Source of the DNA: Branchiostoma floridae
Lineage: Eukaryota > Chordata > Leptocardii > Amphioxiformes > Branchiostomatidae
Assembly (NCBI RefSeq): GCF_000003815.2
Contig: NC_049985.1
Span: 2,037,762-2,101,761 of the forward strand
DNA: 64,000 bases
Direction of reading: 5' to 3'
Position 1 is the stretch's first letter. Each line of letters opens with the position of its first letter. Position numbers and translations under genes: made by a program. Of the stretch, positions 23,889 to 36,401 are shown piece by piece. The notes below the pieces were generated by a model. It made no database searches, was not told the origin of the DNA, and worked only from the letters and a program-made list of their open reading frames with translations.

Positions 23889-25845
23889 GTTGGATTTGCA
23901 GTGCATGCTGGGAGTTTAGCAGACGACGTTTGGCGCTCTTACTTCCGTCGTCTGCTGGGCGGCTTCCTTCTGGCCTCTGGAAACTGGACACTCATTTCGT
24001 AGTGAGAAGAACGAAAGTGTAGGCACTATGACATCACGTAACTCGGAACACTTCGAATTACGCCAAAAGTGTCGACGTCCATAATGTTAACATGCTAATG
24101 TTATTATTTTGAGATGCTGTTTCTTGTTCTGCAGTGTAAAATAGCCATGCCCGTTGCAGATAACGTTATAGTAGTTAGTGATGTTAGTTACGTAGGAACC
24201 TAGAGATATAACGTTAGAAATGTTACATACAATGCTGCTGTTTTGGCTCTTGTTACACTAAATGTTTCAATGTATCAGTTTGTGACTTTTGTTACTTTGC
24301 CAATCCAGCGAAATAATCACCAACTCATCTGTCATTTTTGACACCATGGTCCTTGATCTAAGGGAAAATGAAAAGAAAAAGTTGAAGAGGGGACTAAAGT
24401 AAAGAGTCAGAAACATTCGACCAGAAAAAAAAAACACATAGCGTTTCACGCTTCAAGAATCGAGAACATGTGGCTTCCGACAGGACCCCATTGGACCCTC
24501 CATCAAACACAATTTACAGGAGTTAACTTGAACATGACCTTGATCAAAATTGGCTTACCCTCTCTCCCAGTCTGAACAAAAAACACACCAGACAGCACTT
24601 TGCGGCGCGAAACAGCTCCGAAGTCGATCACAAAATGTAATTTACTACCGTCACGTCCCACGACATGGCGATCCGCCAATACTAACCCGATATCGCGATC
24701 GAAAATCTAATTTCATGGTGCACGACTTTGGCCGTGACCCGCCTAGTCGTAATTCGTTAGGCAGTTCTCATTCTGAAGCCGCTGGCCGAACGCCATCGAA
24801 CGAAAGAACGAACAAGGTAATTTCTGATCAGTCTTAATTTATCTTTGACCGGGACAACACAGGGTGACTTTGGTTACACCCCTTTCCACCAATAAGTATC
24901 TCTGTGATATTTTGCCTGTGACCCTTACCTCTTCCCTCATGACCTCAATGAAAAGCAGCCTGCTGGCTGATTTCAGCTTCTCATCAATAGATAAAGGTTC
25001 AAACAAACAAACTAGAGCCTAAAACCAGCGACCTAAGAATTGACTTATATATCGCTCAACAAATTTCATAGAGAGAATTTCTTCATATTTTGTGTCATTT
25101 TTAAGTTCAGAAATCGTACTTGTAGATCGGAAATCATACTAAAATGTTGAAATCAAATTTTGAACGCTTTATATGGTCAGTCAGCGAGTCCAGTGAAGAG
25201 GGGCCTTAGAAGGTTGGAAATGTATCACTCGTCATCGGGTCATTTTCAAGTGTACATGACAACGCCAGCGGTCCGGATAGCACAGTTGGGTTATAGATAG
25301 CACAAACGATGAGCTCTGGTCACGGATGAACACGAGTGTGGTTTTGTTTGGAAATTGGTAAGTTATATTTTGACGTTGTTAACATATTGTTGCATGCATT
25401 TCTTGAAGCCTGGTGCCATCCTAGTTTGTTTTCCGCGGCTCCCGTACCCAGAGCTAACCAACTTTTCTCCAGGGGTGAGTGGAGGGGCGCCTGTAAACTA
25501 GATAGAATGACGCCCTGGTTTTAAATCCGCTATGTGTTGAAAGACAAACAAAATTGACACGCACTATAGATCCCATGCGAACAGAGTCATGTTCAGGTTC
25601 CTCTGCGTTTGAACTTTGTCGGGTACTATCGTAGTGAACTGGGGTCCTCTTACATGTATTTACATCACATCTTTTCAAATTACATTACGTATATTTGTAT
25701 ATGTAGGTCAGCAAGAGTGCGGTAAGTATCACATTGCAAATTCAACAATGTACGATAGGATATCGTTCTAGGGAGAGGGGCAACGTTTCAACGGCATGTC
25801 ATTCATTCATTTATCCATCACCCGACCATTTTTGAACGGGCGTAT
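23889..25845. other. Intergenic region upstream of ZNHIT2
   Basis: Probable ZNHIT2 5' UTR and promoter at the left edge (GC-rich, GACGTTTGGCGCTCTTACTT). The only exon-like signals are on the minus strand: 24985-24908 reads KLKSASRLLFIEVMREE before a GTAAGG donor, and 24571 downward shows a pyrimidine tract, CAG, about 12 bases and GTAAGC. Neither matches a family I know. Nothing else is recognised. Confidence 0.4.
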
Positions 25846-25933
25846 TCTCCAAGCAGAGGTTGGGTCGTGGGCATTACTAGTGGACGTATAAATCCAGGCC
25901 ACTACTCACGGCGACCCAACATCTGCTTGGAGG
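25846..25933. mobile_element. Foldback MITE, AAGCAGAGGTTGGGTCG arms
   Basis: TCTCCAAGCAGAGGTTGGGTCG and CGACCCAACATCTGCTTGGAGGA are inverted repeats around about 45 bp. Related arms occur at 36595-36712; a different family with CAAGCAGACGTGGAAAGG arms is at 30560-31330. Confidence 0.65.
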
Positions 25934-26382
25934 ATAGTGCAGGTGTGTACTGTACCTGTTACCTAATCCCCACATAGGTGTGCAGTATTACCTGTGCCCA
26001 GGTGATCTGACAGATGATACTCTACGCTACAGTGGGGGGCATTCTTCCTTTGCAGGGACCGTAATGACACAGACCTAGTCTCTATCAGATTAACATTGAC
26101 TATAGGGAGAATAATTCTATTACACAGGAGTACTTGGCTACTGTCATGCTTTGTTTGCTCACCATGCTACTGTAGGATAACATTTACCCGACCCTTTCCA
26201 CGTATTGACTCTCCTGTCTAACTACTTACTCTTACAACCTATTTGCCGATCTCTACTATCGATATAGGATATACGATATATATCTCTACTATAGATACAG
26301 CTAACCCCACCCCCACCCCATAGGAAGACCGGCCATTCATGTACTAGTGTTGACAACCCCAAGCTATGACGAGTCCTAGCAA

Positions 26383-26478
26383 CACGTGACGTCATCACTG
26401 GACGTACGACAGTGGCCCGAAAGCTACACGTTCAACGCTCCCGGCGGTGGACTTATGAGTTGGACATAAACATTAAAG
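26383..26478 (+). promoter_or_regulatory. CRE/E-box promoter-like site and possible non-coding first exon
   Basis: CACGTGACGTCATCAC (from 26383) combines an E-box and a full cAMP-response element (TGACGTCA). Downstream, GTTGGACATAAACATTAAAG is followed by GTGAGT at 26479, a consensus donor. No ATG-initiated coding frame is evident, so this could be a 5' UTR exon. The CHST14-like coding exon at 45670 begins right after a good acceptor and therefore needs an upstream 5' exon on this strand; linking the two is inference only. Confidence 0.35.
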
Positions 26479-26699
26479 GTGAGTACAGTACAAAGATGTT
26501 GCCATCATGAGACTTTGCGTCCCTGTCCCATACGTCATATGACGTGTTTACGACAGAAAACTGTTTACACTCTTTGGACAGTCGTGATTTAATGCGTCCT
26601 TGACTGAAATGGCTGTAACATTACATCCCTCCGGATAGCGGGATAGACCGTTAACGTTCTGTCATATAGACTTAATTAAACATCTTACGATAAACACAA

Positions 26700-26888
26700 C
26701 CTCTACCTGGCTCCACATGTCACTGGAAAAATAGTAGAAATTGGCCAAGTAGACAGATCATAACATGCCAGAGGGGTTAGCTGGCCAGGGAGTACAGATT
26801 GCGTAGCTAACTCCCCCTGGCATGTTATCCGTCTATTTGGCCACTTTCTACTATTTCTCTAGCGACCGGCGGAGCCTGGTAGAGACTA
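26700..26888. mobile_element. Foldback MITE, TCTCTACC...CTGG...TAGTAGAAA family
   Basis: CTCTACCTGGCTCC at the left pairs with GGAGCCTGGTAGAG at the right, and longer internal arms pair AAATAGTAGAAATTGGCC with GGCCACTTTCTACTATTT. It is the same family as 48733-48888 and 56877-57202, with weaker relatives near 27575-27720 and 46010-46295. Confidence 0.7.
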
Positions 26889-29800
26889 GAGAGACTACGC
26901 ATTTATTTCGGTCTTTTATTTGTACTCTTCCCCTACGCAACGGGGCACCTGTCGTGTCACTTCTGAGTTTATTACTGCTAAAGGCGGGCCGTAGTCACGA
27001 ATTTTTCTCCATTGACACTAGTCACTAGTGTGGTGGTATTTAGTAAGACCTGGAGCACAGCCATGTCTTTGTGAAGCGGGTATGTGGATAGATCTGTCTC
27101 GTGGTAGCAGGGGAATTGGACATTTGTACGTGCGACGCCTCCGCGACTTTCTGGAATGTTTCAGAGCTTGGGTAGTGATGCTTCACCAAAACACGATGTG
27201 CAGCCAGGCTGTTGTGGGTTTCATTCTCTTTCGCTAAGGATCCCTGAACTTTGTGGATTTAAGAAGATCTAAGAAGGTAGAAGGTAAGACTAGGTATCGA
27301 ACGGTTGTTGTTGCTGTCTTTGTTTGACGTCTGTTATTTCGCTAGACGTGGTCTCTTGTACCAATCGACCGTGTACTACAGTTAACTTGATAACCAGAAC
27401 ACGATATGTACAACGTATAGTCGGGTAACGTTGTGGGTTTTCGGGCGTGTCGACCCATGTCATGACCATACCATCCCCAACTTACTCTCTACGTTCTTTA
27501 ATGCCTTTAATGAAAACCCATGTAACTCTGTTTAAGTTTCCCGTATGAAGCTTCATGCTGGGTAAGACTAGAGTTCTTATTAGTCTCTACCGGACTGACT
27601 ACGCTAGCTATTAAAGGAGAATAATTTGCCAGGAGCTCGAGAGTTTTGCTACCAGAGGAGTTGGTCGGCCGCGTAAACATGAACCCTATGGCGTGGACTG
27701 ACTCCCCTGGCAAATTTCGCGCTTTTTTCGAAACTCTACGATCCCCGCACCCTCGTAGAATGGCCTGGTGGAGGCTAAGTTCTTTGTACCATGGTTCTTC
27801 CGTCTTTTTGTAAACCTTAATGCTTTCAGAAGGCGCTAAACTTCAGTTTTTAATTGCTTGGCCTGTCTACAGTGTACGTACGTGTGTTTGCGCCTGTCTA
27901 GCTCGATCTGTTTTCCCTATCCACAAACTGACGGCTGGGTGCGAGGGGGCTGAGTTTGTCCAAGCCCGGCTCCCTGATATTTGCGTGTTGTGCGTGGTGG
28001 AGGCTACGTTCTTATGACCGTGGTTCTTTCGTCTTCTTCAATAAACCTTATTGCTTCCAGAAGGCGTTAGTTTTTTATTACTTGGCCTGTATACAGTGTA
28101 CGTGTTTGCCCCTGTCTTGCTAGATCTGTTCAAGTCCCCTATCCACAAACTGACGGGCGGGTGCTTCGAAGGGCCCGAGTTTGTCCAAGCCCAGCTCCCT
28201 GATATTTGCGAGTTGTTGCGCTCGTGTTTGCCCACACGTTGTCCAAGCCCAGGCAGCTCCCTGATATTTGCGTGTTGTTGCGCTCCTGTTTGCCCACACG
28301 TGTTCACTATCCCAACGATCTGTAAGGGGTGAAATATTTAACGGCGTTCTTTGGTATGACACCTGAGCACACGGACGGTATTTGCTCGACTTTTGGACAG
28401 GCAGTGATATAGGGCAGAAACCAAAGAGTGGTGCGGCTTAAAAACATGGGCATTAGGATGTGCATGATTTTCTTTGAATAACAGGTCAGTGCTGTCTTGT
28501 CTTTTCTTTCACGTCTTTAGAATAAACTAGAGTGGATACTACAGAGCTGACTGAAGTCGAATTTGTCGTAGACTTTAGAGAAGAACATATGTACTTTTCG
28601 TTGTCGGAAGAGTTTCCATGTCATCCCAAATTCTTTCTACATGACGTTTCATTCTCTTGTCATGTTTTGCATTGTGGGCAGTCTTACAGTGTAAGCGGTG
28701 CCCTTTAGCAAGACACGTCATTTGCTCGAATTGGGGCGAAGCAGTGATATAGTCATGGGGTCGAGGGGGTCCAGATATCTCCAAATATCTAGAGTGTCAG
28801 GATATGCACTAGATACATCGTTGAGCTATTGTCAGAACCTGAGTTTCTTTGTCTTGCTTGATCATAGATTAAAGTAGATTACAGTTATACGACAAATGGT
28901 TTTAAGGAGCAGATCTTTAAATCGGTCGATGCTCTCAGGTGTCATTGCCCAAGATCTAGCCCGAGATGATACTTTGGCTTTGCCAGAAGTCGTTTTTCAA
29001 CTTTGAATAGATTTGAGAGAATATTGCAAATATAGTAATCGCCTGAGCGGTGTACGTTTTCCGTACGTTTCTGTAAAACCTTTCGTTGCCACATTTTAAA
29101 CACTGTCGACAGTTTTTCAGCGCTGTGTAAACATAGACGCAATCCCTGTGGTCAGTCCGGGGATCCAAGAGTGGCCACAACTGACCCGTAGCGGTCTTTG
29201 GACCGTCACAAAGGTCCTGACACAGTTAAACACTGGTTCTAAAGTGAAGGATGAATAGCCTAGGCGGTGCACCCAAGGGTTCGGAAGGGTTCAAAGAGGT
29301 TAGATTTTCTTTGTAGTATCTAAGCGCTTCATTACCTTCGCTAGAATTAAGGTTATATTTTCGCATTTTGGCTCCCTAGCGGCTTGCTATGGTACTGCAG
29401 CGGAACTTCCGGATCTGATACCTCGAGTTGTGGACCTTCTACTGTCATGATTTTTGAGTGGTAGATAGCTCTTTGGGTAGAGAGTGGTTTATGCTTGGAC
29501 CCCCTAGTTCCAAATATTTCTTTATATCTGCTCCTTAGTCTAGCTCCGAAAACGTCACATTGCGTTTGATTCAGCTTGATACGCGTCGGATAAGTACTAG
29601 TATTTCATATGTTTCGTGGCCGGCTTGCACATGTGTGATACTTAGCGCAAATTTTATGATATGAAAGAGTACTTAAAAATAAAACAGATTACGCAAGAGT
29701 ACTAAACAAATAACACTAAATACCAGCCATATAGTCTCATTTGAAAAAGCCGTCACTGTAGTGTGTTGACGATGTTCTGTGAAGACCTTCGGTTCCAAAG

Positions 29801-30540
29801 AACGGGTCCTTGATACTGTAGGCTGCCCTGAAAAGACTGTTCACACAGTAAACACAAGGATAACAGAGACAGGGTAAGCCTTGCTAAGGCAAACCTTAGG
29901 AACCACATACCAGACGGCTGTGCCTACATAGTACACGACATTTGGTACGTCTTCTTGACTTAATTCTAACCGCCTAGCAATGTCAAACATGTACGCGTTT
30001 TGTCTAAGAATAATGCTAATTTCTTCATCAATGTTTTGAGACCCCCTAATTAGGCAGTGCTTGTGACTTGACTTGTACATTTTCCATATTCTGTGCTTAC
30101 AGATTTCCAGTGTCGAACCATTTTTGTCAGAGACTTCGACTTCGACATAAGTCAGAGAATAATGTTAATTACTTTAACGCTTTGTGTGACATTGAGACCC
30201 CCTAGTTAAGCATCATAGTGCTTGACTTGTACATTTTCCATTTTCTGTGGCTGCAGATTTTCAGTGTCGAACCAGTTTCAGAGAAAAATTTTAACAATAT
30301 TTTATATAGAATTTTGTTAATTACCTCAACGCTTTGTGTGAAATTGAGACCGTTAATTAAGCATTGATTAACTTGTATATTTTCTATTTTCTGTGTTCGG
30401 GTTTCGTCCTTGAAGAATGGTGGTAAACATAGGTTATACTTATAGACGAAACACATGGTTGGCCCTGTGTGTACGTTGTCGCCGCCTGACCCAGCGACCC
30501 GCGACCGCGGAACCCGTGGAGCTGTCACGTTCAATACACG
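26889..30540. other. Intergenic DNA with a tandem duplication, no gene recognised
   Basis: Segments starting TGGTGGAGGCTA at about 27766 and 27992 are a direct duplication of about 226 bp, sharing CTATCCACAAACTGACGG and CTCCCTGATATTTGCG; the last motif recurs a third time near 28258. Near 30050-30400 a second set of direct repeats shares TTGACTTGTACATTTTCCAT and CAGTGTCGAACCA. No supported coding exon is seen. Confidence 0.4.
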
Positions 30541-30542
30541 TC

Positions 30543-31330
30543 AGGATAGGGACTGGGGGAGGGGGCAGTCTCCAAGCAAATGTGGAAAGGTTTTGCGGAG
30601 TAGCAAAAGCCTTTGCGAAACATTGCGGAATCGGAGGATTGAGAAACGTTACGATTGTCTTTGCATCTGCTTGGAAATTATAGGAAGTGGTAGCCTGACA
30701 GTGACAGGGGATGGGTGAATCTCCGAGCAGATGTGGAAAGGCAAAACCGTAAAGTTTTTCTAGCCTCCGGATTTGCGGAGCAGCTAGCCTTTGCCAAACT
30801 TTGCTGTGTAGAATCGGGAGCTTGCGAAACGTTAAGTTTTATCTTTCTACGTCTGCTTGGAGATTAGGGAGTGGGTAGCCTGCCAGTACCACCCAGGAAT
30901 GTTTGGGCAACACAAAAGTTTATTGTACGGATGGCATCTTCTGCGTACCGCAAAGCTAGGGTAGGGACCGGGGATGGGTGAACCTCCAAGCAGACGTGGA
31001 AAGGCAAAATCGTGAAGTTTCTCTAGCTTCAGGTTTCGCCAGAGCGGCAAGCTTTTGCCCCGTGGGAGCGGGAGCTTGTGAAATGTTTCGATTTTGCCTT
31101 TCCACATCTGCTTGGGGATAAGGGAGTGGTGGACTGACTTACCGGGCATCTGGAATGTTTGGGCGACACAAAAGTTTATTGTACGGATGATATCTTCTCC
31201 ATACCGTAAAGCTAGGATAGGGACTGAGGAGCGGGCAATCTCCTAGCAGACGTGGAAAGGCAAACCATACGTTTTCTGGCCTCCGGTTTTGCGGAGCGGC
31301 AAGCGTTTGTCGAACTTTGTTCTTTGTTTT
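30543..31330. repeat. Tandem cluster of foldback units (GCAGACGTGGAAAGGCAAA arms)
   Basis: Three to four successive units each start AGGGACTGGGG(G/A), carry CAAGCAGACGTGGAAAGGCAAA, and close with the reverse complement TTTGCCTTTCCACATCTGCTTGG or a diverged form. Starts lie near 30548, 30704, 30963 and 31220. Between units 2-3 and 3-4, AATGTTTGGGC(A/G)ACACAAAAGTTTATTGTACGGATG is repeated. It looks like a tandemly amplified MITE. Confidence 0.6.
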
Positions 31331-32639
31331 GGAGCTTAATTCGGAGATGTTAATGTTAACGTTAATCTGGAGATATTGTACAACGCTCGTTCACCTCTAT
31401 CCGCGGTGTAGCCTATATCCGTTGTTTTCAAAACGGGATATTTAGAGATATCAAGTCGACGGGCCGTGGTTTTAAAACTGCAACGTTTTGAAAATTTTGT
31501 CAAAACGTTTGTCAAAACGCATGATAAATATAAACTTGTCAGTGCTACTCATGTGTCTAAAATGAGGGAATCTACTTTCTATATAACTAAATAGAGTATT
31601 TCTATCATTGACATACATATCGCAATCAACAGTGAAGTGCACTTCATCTTCTACCATGTTTGAGGTACAAAATTGGCAGACTCTTTGTTCTAAAGGAGTG
31701 CGGTTGTGCCTTCCTGAATTCGCAGATAAATGGTGAGCTAGCGTTACGTTTTTTTTGGAGGCGCGCGCATTTAACCCGACCCCCAGCCATCACCAAATAC
31801 GCAGAAGACAATGTCGCCTCCTACATCTGCTCGGAGATACCATACCGCTGAGTTGATGTTATCGTCGGTGAGAGATGATCTCTGGGTCGGGATGCAGGCG
31901 GAGAATTTCTGTCTTTGGCTGCATGTTCGCCAACACCTGGACCAACAGTCACCGCCACAGAGACTTGATTAAGACCCTCGGATTACAAAGAAACGAAAAA
32001 TCCAAAAGCAAACTGGGTCAAAGCGGGAAGGCTGTACCTGGGCTGCGCACATATAGCAGTCAAGACAGCAGTGAATATTTTTAAAGTAAGTGTGTGTTCA
32101 AAAATTCGCATTTTCCGAGATGCAAGTACCCTAAGAACAGTGTGTCCATCTTCACAAGATAGCTTTAAACAAGGCTTGCAGGCAGATGTGCAAAGGTTAG
32201 GTGTGACAGGTCGTTCAGTGTAATATAGCCAGCTGTAAAGCTAGTGTGTTACGATAGTGTGGTGTGGTTCAATACAGATGCAGAATATAGTCAGATTAAA
32301 GTTTTCTCTGGCTCCCAGTCATCTGTTTTTACCTCGTTCCAACCTCTTGCATGGTCTTTTTATAAGATATCCAAGAACCAAGGAAATACACTATTGTGGC
32401 CTTACCTACACTATTAGCACACGAAGTTGCAAAATCCTCAATCAGTGGATATAGCCAGATTCGAGTTTTCGCTGGCTCCTAGTCCCTTGTTTTTGTCTTG
32501 TCCGATCGGCTTGCTTGAGTTTTGGGTAAAACGTCAGATGACCAAGGGAATGAATTGGTGTTGCCTTACCTACACCATTGCGTGAAAAGCTGTATATCTG
32601 GCTTCCCATCGGTCCCGAGTTACTGCAGTGTCTTATCTT

Positions 32640-34545
32640 GGACTTCTTCAGTCTCAGGTGCTATATCTTCACGACGGCGGGCAGACTTATTGGCGCGTCT
32701 GTATATCTATCTATGGACGAATGGGATCAACGTCTTTGAAGAAATGACGGGAATCGATTTGAAGAAGTGTGGAGTTTTCTCAGGACTTCGTTAACGAGCT
32801 GTTGAGGTCTTTAAGGTCTCAACAGCGGGATTGAAGAGTGAGTGTGTTGCAGTGCGATGGACTTCTTTTCTTATAAATCTTCATTCACACCGATATACAG
32901 ACATGAACCGACGCCTTCAGAGAAATCAAAGCATCGAGCAAAAGTTCTATATTTTTTCTATAAGACTTCGTTAGGGAGCTGTAGACCTCTAATGTCTTAA
33001 GTCTGTGATTGAAGGGTGAGCACACTGCAGTGCGGTAAACTTCTTTCTTATACATCTTGATATCACACCGGCTGTCAGACGCACTGACGTGTCTCTAAAT
33101 TTGCCTCTGGGGAGATGACGGGATCGGTTTGAAGAAATGTGGGTTTTTCTTAAGACTTCGATAGCGAGCTGCCGAGGTCTCTAAGGTCTCAAGGCCGGGA
33201 TTGAAGAATGAATATACTGCAGTGCAATGGGCGTCTTTCTTATAAATCTTCATTCCCACCGGCAGACGTCAGAGAGACCTATTGACTCTTCTGTATATCT
33301 ATGGACCATTTTCCTGCGATGAATTGATCTCAAGAAGATTGTTCTTCTCTCAAGACTTCGTTAAAGAGCTGCTGAGGTCTCTAAGGTCTCAGCAGTGGGA
33401 TTTAAGAGTGAGTATGTTGCAGTGTGGTAGACCATTCTTACAAATCTTCATTCACACCGGCGGACAGACTTAATAACTCATTATATATCTATGAACCGAC
33501 GTCGCAAGAGAAATCAAATCACAGCATAGACTTGAAGTAAGACGTTTTTCTTCTTTAGGGATCTGCCGACCTATAAGGTCTTAAGTCTTTGATTTAAGAC
33601 TGAGCACTGCAGCAGTGAGACAGATCAGCAGACTTATAAACTTAGAATTAAAAGAGCATTCTTATAAATCTTATTTCACGCCGGCAGACAGACGTACTGA
33701 CGCGTGTCTATGAACCGGCGTCTCCAGAGAGAAATCCAGCATCGATTTGAAGATTTTTTTTCGTTAGGGATCTACCGACCTCTGAGGTCTCAAGAGTGTG
33801 ATTGAAGAGTCAGCATGTCGCTGTGTGTCAGACTTCATTTTTATAAATCTTCATTTTGACAGCAGCCGACAGACATACTGACGCGTAACAGTGTTTATCT
33901 GTCTTCTATGGACCAACTCCTTTGGAGGAATGACGGAATCGAAGGTTCTTTTCTCCAAACTTCGTTAAGGAACTGCCGATCCCTGAGGTCTCAAGAGCAC
34001 ACTTGGAGAGTGAGCATGTGTGGTAGACTTCTTTCTTATAAACCTCAGTTCTCACCTGCGGACAGACCTGCTAATGCGTCAGTAGTAAATCTATGGAGCT
34101 TTCCTTGGGAGAAATGAAGGAATTGATCTCAAGAAGATTGGTCTTTTCTCAAGACTTCGTTTAAGAGCTGCTGAGGTCTCTAAGGTCGTGAAGAGCGGCC
34201 CTGAAGAGTGGGTGTGCTGCAGTGTTGTAGACTTCATTCTTATAAATCTTAATTCTCGCCGGAGGACAGACCTACTGACACGTCAGTAAATCTATGGACC
34301 AACTCAGGTTCAGAATGTAGCACTAAACCTCAGCATATCAGTGCACATCAGTTAGCTGCCTAGTGTCCACATTGTACTGTCCATATCTGCTTTACATAAT
34401 CTGCATAAAGTCAAGTATGTTGCCGTTTTTAAGACCTCTTTCTTATCTTATAAATCTTATCATCACACCGAAGGACAGACCGATTGATTAGTCAGTAAAT
34501 CTCTGGACCAACGCCTCTGGTGAAATGTCAGGATCGATATGAAGG
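32640..34545 (+). repeat. Degenerate tandem array, about 190 bp unit, about nine copies
   Basis: The marker CTTATAAATCTTCATTC(A)CACCGG...CAGAC recurs near 32871, 33047, 33240, 33430, 33660, 33841, 34037, 34230 and 34451. Each unit also holds CTCAAGACTTCGTTA...GAGCTG(C/T)(T/C)GAGGTCT(C/T)TAAGGTCTCA and ...GAGTGAG...TGCAGTG. Two copies form perfect small hairpins (32798-32826 and 33368-33396). No protein frame runs through the copies. Confidence 0.7.
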
Positions 34546-34555
34546 ACAGTTGATG

Positions 34556-34687
34556 AGGCTAGGCTATCGACCTACTGGAAGAACACTAAGAAACAGTCAG
34601 AACATCTCAGTGCCATTTGCCAGAACGAAAAGACTGAAGCAGTCTTTCGTGCACTGTGCCCTCAGACTGTATAACAATGCTGCATAG
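34556..34687 (+). pseudogene. Non-LTR retrotransposon 3' end fragment
   Basis: The open frame RLGYRPTGRTLRNSQ...ISVPFARTKRLKQSF...ALRLYNNAA ends at TAG 34685-34687. The PFAR...SFV..ALRLYN signature is the common C-terminus of LINE reverse transcriptases. An AATAATAAAAGG stretch at about 34774 may be its 3' tail. The upstream part is missing. Confidence 0.75.
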
Positions 34688-35044
34688 CACATAGCGTGTA
34701 TGTTTAACGTTTTGACTATGATTGTTTAGCAAATTTATTGTACAGCTCCCCCTGCCTATGTACTTTTGAGGAATGATAATAAAAGGTTATAAAAGTAAAA
34801 AAGACCTCTGCTCCAGGTCTCAAGAGCAGGCTCGAAAAGAGAGAGTACGTTGCAGTAATGGGCCGTCTGGTTAGGCTCAGACGATAGCACTAAATCCGTC
34901 AGGTAGTCCACAATATTCTCCAAGCAAATCTGGAAGCTCGGCTCCGGCTGTTGAACAAGAAGTTGAACATATGTGACTGGGCTGTAAAACAGTAACTTAC
35001 GTGGTCCAAATGAAATATTTGCCCAGTATAACAACAGACCAGAA

Positions 35045-35203
35045 GTGGTAGCCTTCATCAAGACGCATGCACCAATTATCTCTTAACCGGGGCGGGGGCG
35101 ATATACACTTCCAACAACCTTTGACCCATTGCTGACGTCATATGTGCATATAAAGTCTTGTGTCAAGAGCAATTGACACAAATAATTGAAGAGGACTGAT
35201 CGA
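35045..35203 (+). pseudogene. Second Penelope-like GIY-YIG remnant
   Basis: Degenerate reading: VAFIKTHAP in one frame, then HQLSLNRGGGDIHF in the next, then CCTTTGACCCATTGCTGACGTCA. This corresponds to EAIYIRAHQPSLNRDGGRYRL...FDPLL of the copy at 17439-17735, with frameshifts. It ends AATTGAAGAGGACTGATCGA at 35203, where the element's 3' tail is interrupted (see 35204-36401). Confidence 0.6.
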
Positions 35204-36401
35204 TTCAGTCGGCAATTCCGTTAAGAACAGTTGAATTGCACAATGTTTTCTTGCCCTGTTGTTATAGGGTTTATTTGGTTTCCCGGAAGACAACGTAGTT
35301 TCCCTGTGTACATTGCACGTTAGACACCCTATGACCTACATCTCCGTCCCAACCTGATGAAACCATTCACGAATCACGATTGACAGAAATAGAGATAAGT
35401 GAGCATTAACCCAGATAACGATTGATAATGGTTTTTATTTGATTAATGTCGACACTTTGCAAATTGCACCTTACATGCCTACAAACGGTTATAATTGCCT
35501 TGATATTATAACGATACAACGAACGGATTGCATGATTTGCATGGGGATATTCTTGATGAACGTTTACTTCTGTTGAAATCACCGCAACGCACGTGTAAAG
35601 CCCGGAGGTGATTCGCACCAAATGGCTGGTGTTCAATGAAATTGTATGTTTCATTTGGCTTTCGAAAAGAGGGATGGCGCGTTTTTTACTGAAGCGTGCG
35701 AAGCGGAACTTACTGTTAATCGCGAAACTTTTGCGGTGGTTCTATTTTCACTGTGACTTCTATCCACCGCGAATTCATGACGAGGCGAATATGGCTCCCG
35801 TGAATGATTACGGTGCTATAGTGTTGGCAGTCAAACCTGTCCCAGCATTAGACAGGACACTTCTCTGGGCTGACCCGTAATCATTACGTGTCATGTACGC
35901 TGTAGCGTATACAGTATACGGTCCAACTGGTTAACTTCGAATTATTGCACACGCCGGCTAATTGCAAGAAATACACAGTCAAATGGATGTGCAATTAAAC
36001 GGCTTCTGCTGCACTACACAAATGTTTCAATCGCGAAATTAAAACAATGCGAAAAGTACCGCGAAATTAAACTTTCGCGATTCACAGTATGCCATCCCTC
36101 TGTATATTATCTGTTGATTGGTTCTGATGTATGCCATAAGATAGTCCCCCTCCGGACCTGGAGGAAAAAGTATTGATCTCTGAATCGTGCCTGACATTTC
36201 CCGGTGCAAATGAAGACAGATAACAGTTTCCCCGCCTGGAGGCAAGGCACTGTACGGTAATTGCTGATTTAGAGACAAGAAGAGAGATTCAGAGAGAATG
36301 CCAAGTGCTTCGTTCGTTCTGCACAACCGATAAATTGTCTTTAGGCGCAACGCACAAGTTTTGTGTGTTGTGTGGCGCAACATACAAGTTTTTTTTCGAT
36401 C
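35204..36401. mobile_element. About 1.2 kb insertion within a Penelope 3' tail, flanked by a 14 bp duplication
   Basis: AGAGGACTGATCGA occurs at 35190-35203 and again at 36402-36415. After the second copy the sequence continues AAGCTTGTTGG, the same tail that follows the other Penelope fragment at 17439-17735. The interior is AT-rich with CGCGAAATTAAAC / TTTCGCG repeats related to the MITE at 13511. No long protein is recognised. Alternatively the 14 bp repeat reflects the tandem-copy structure common in Penelope elements. Confidence 0.45.
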
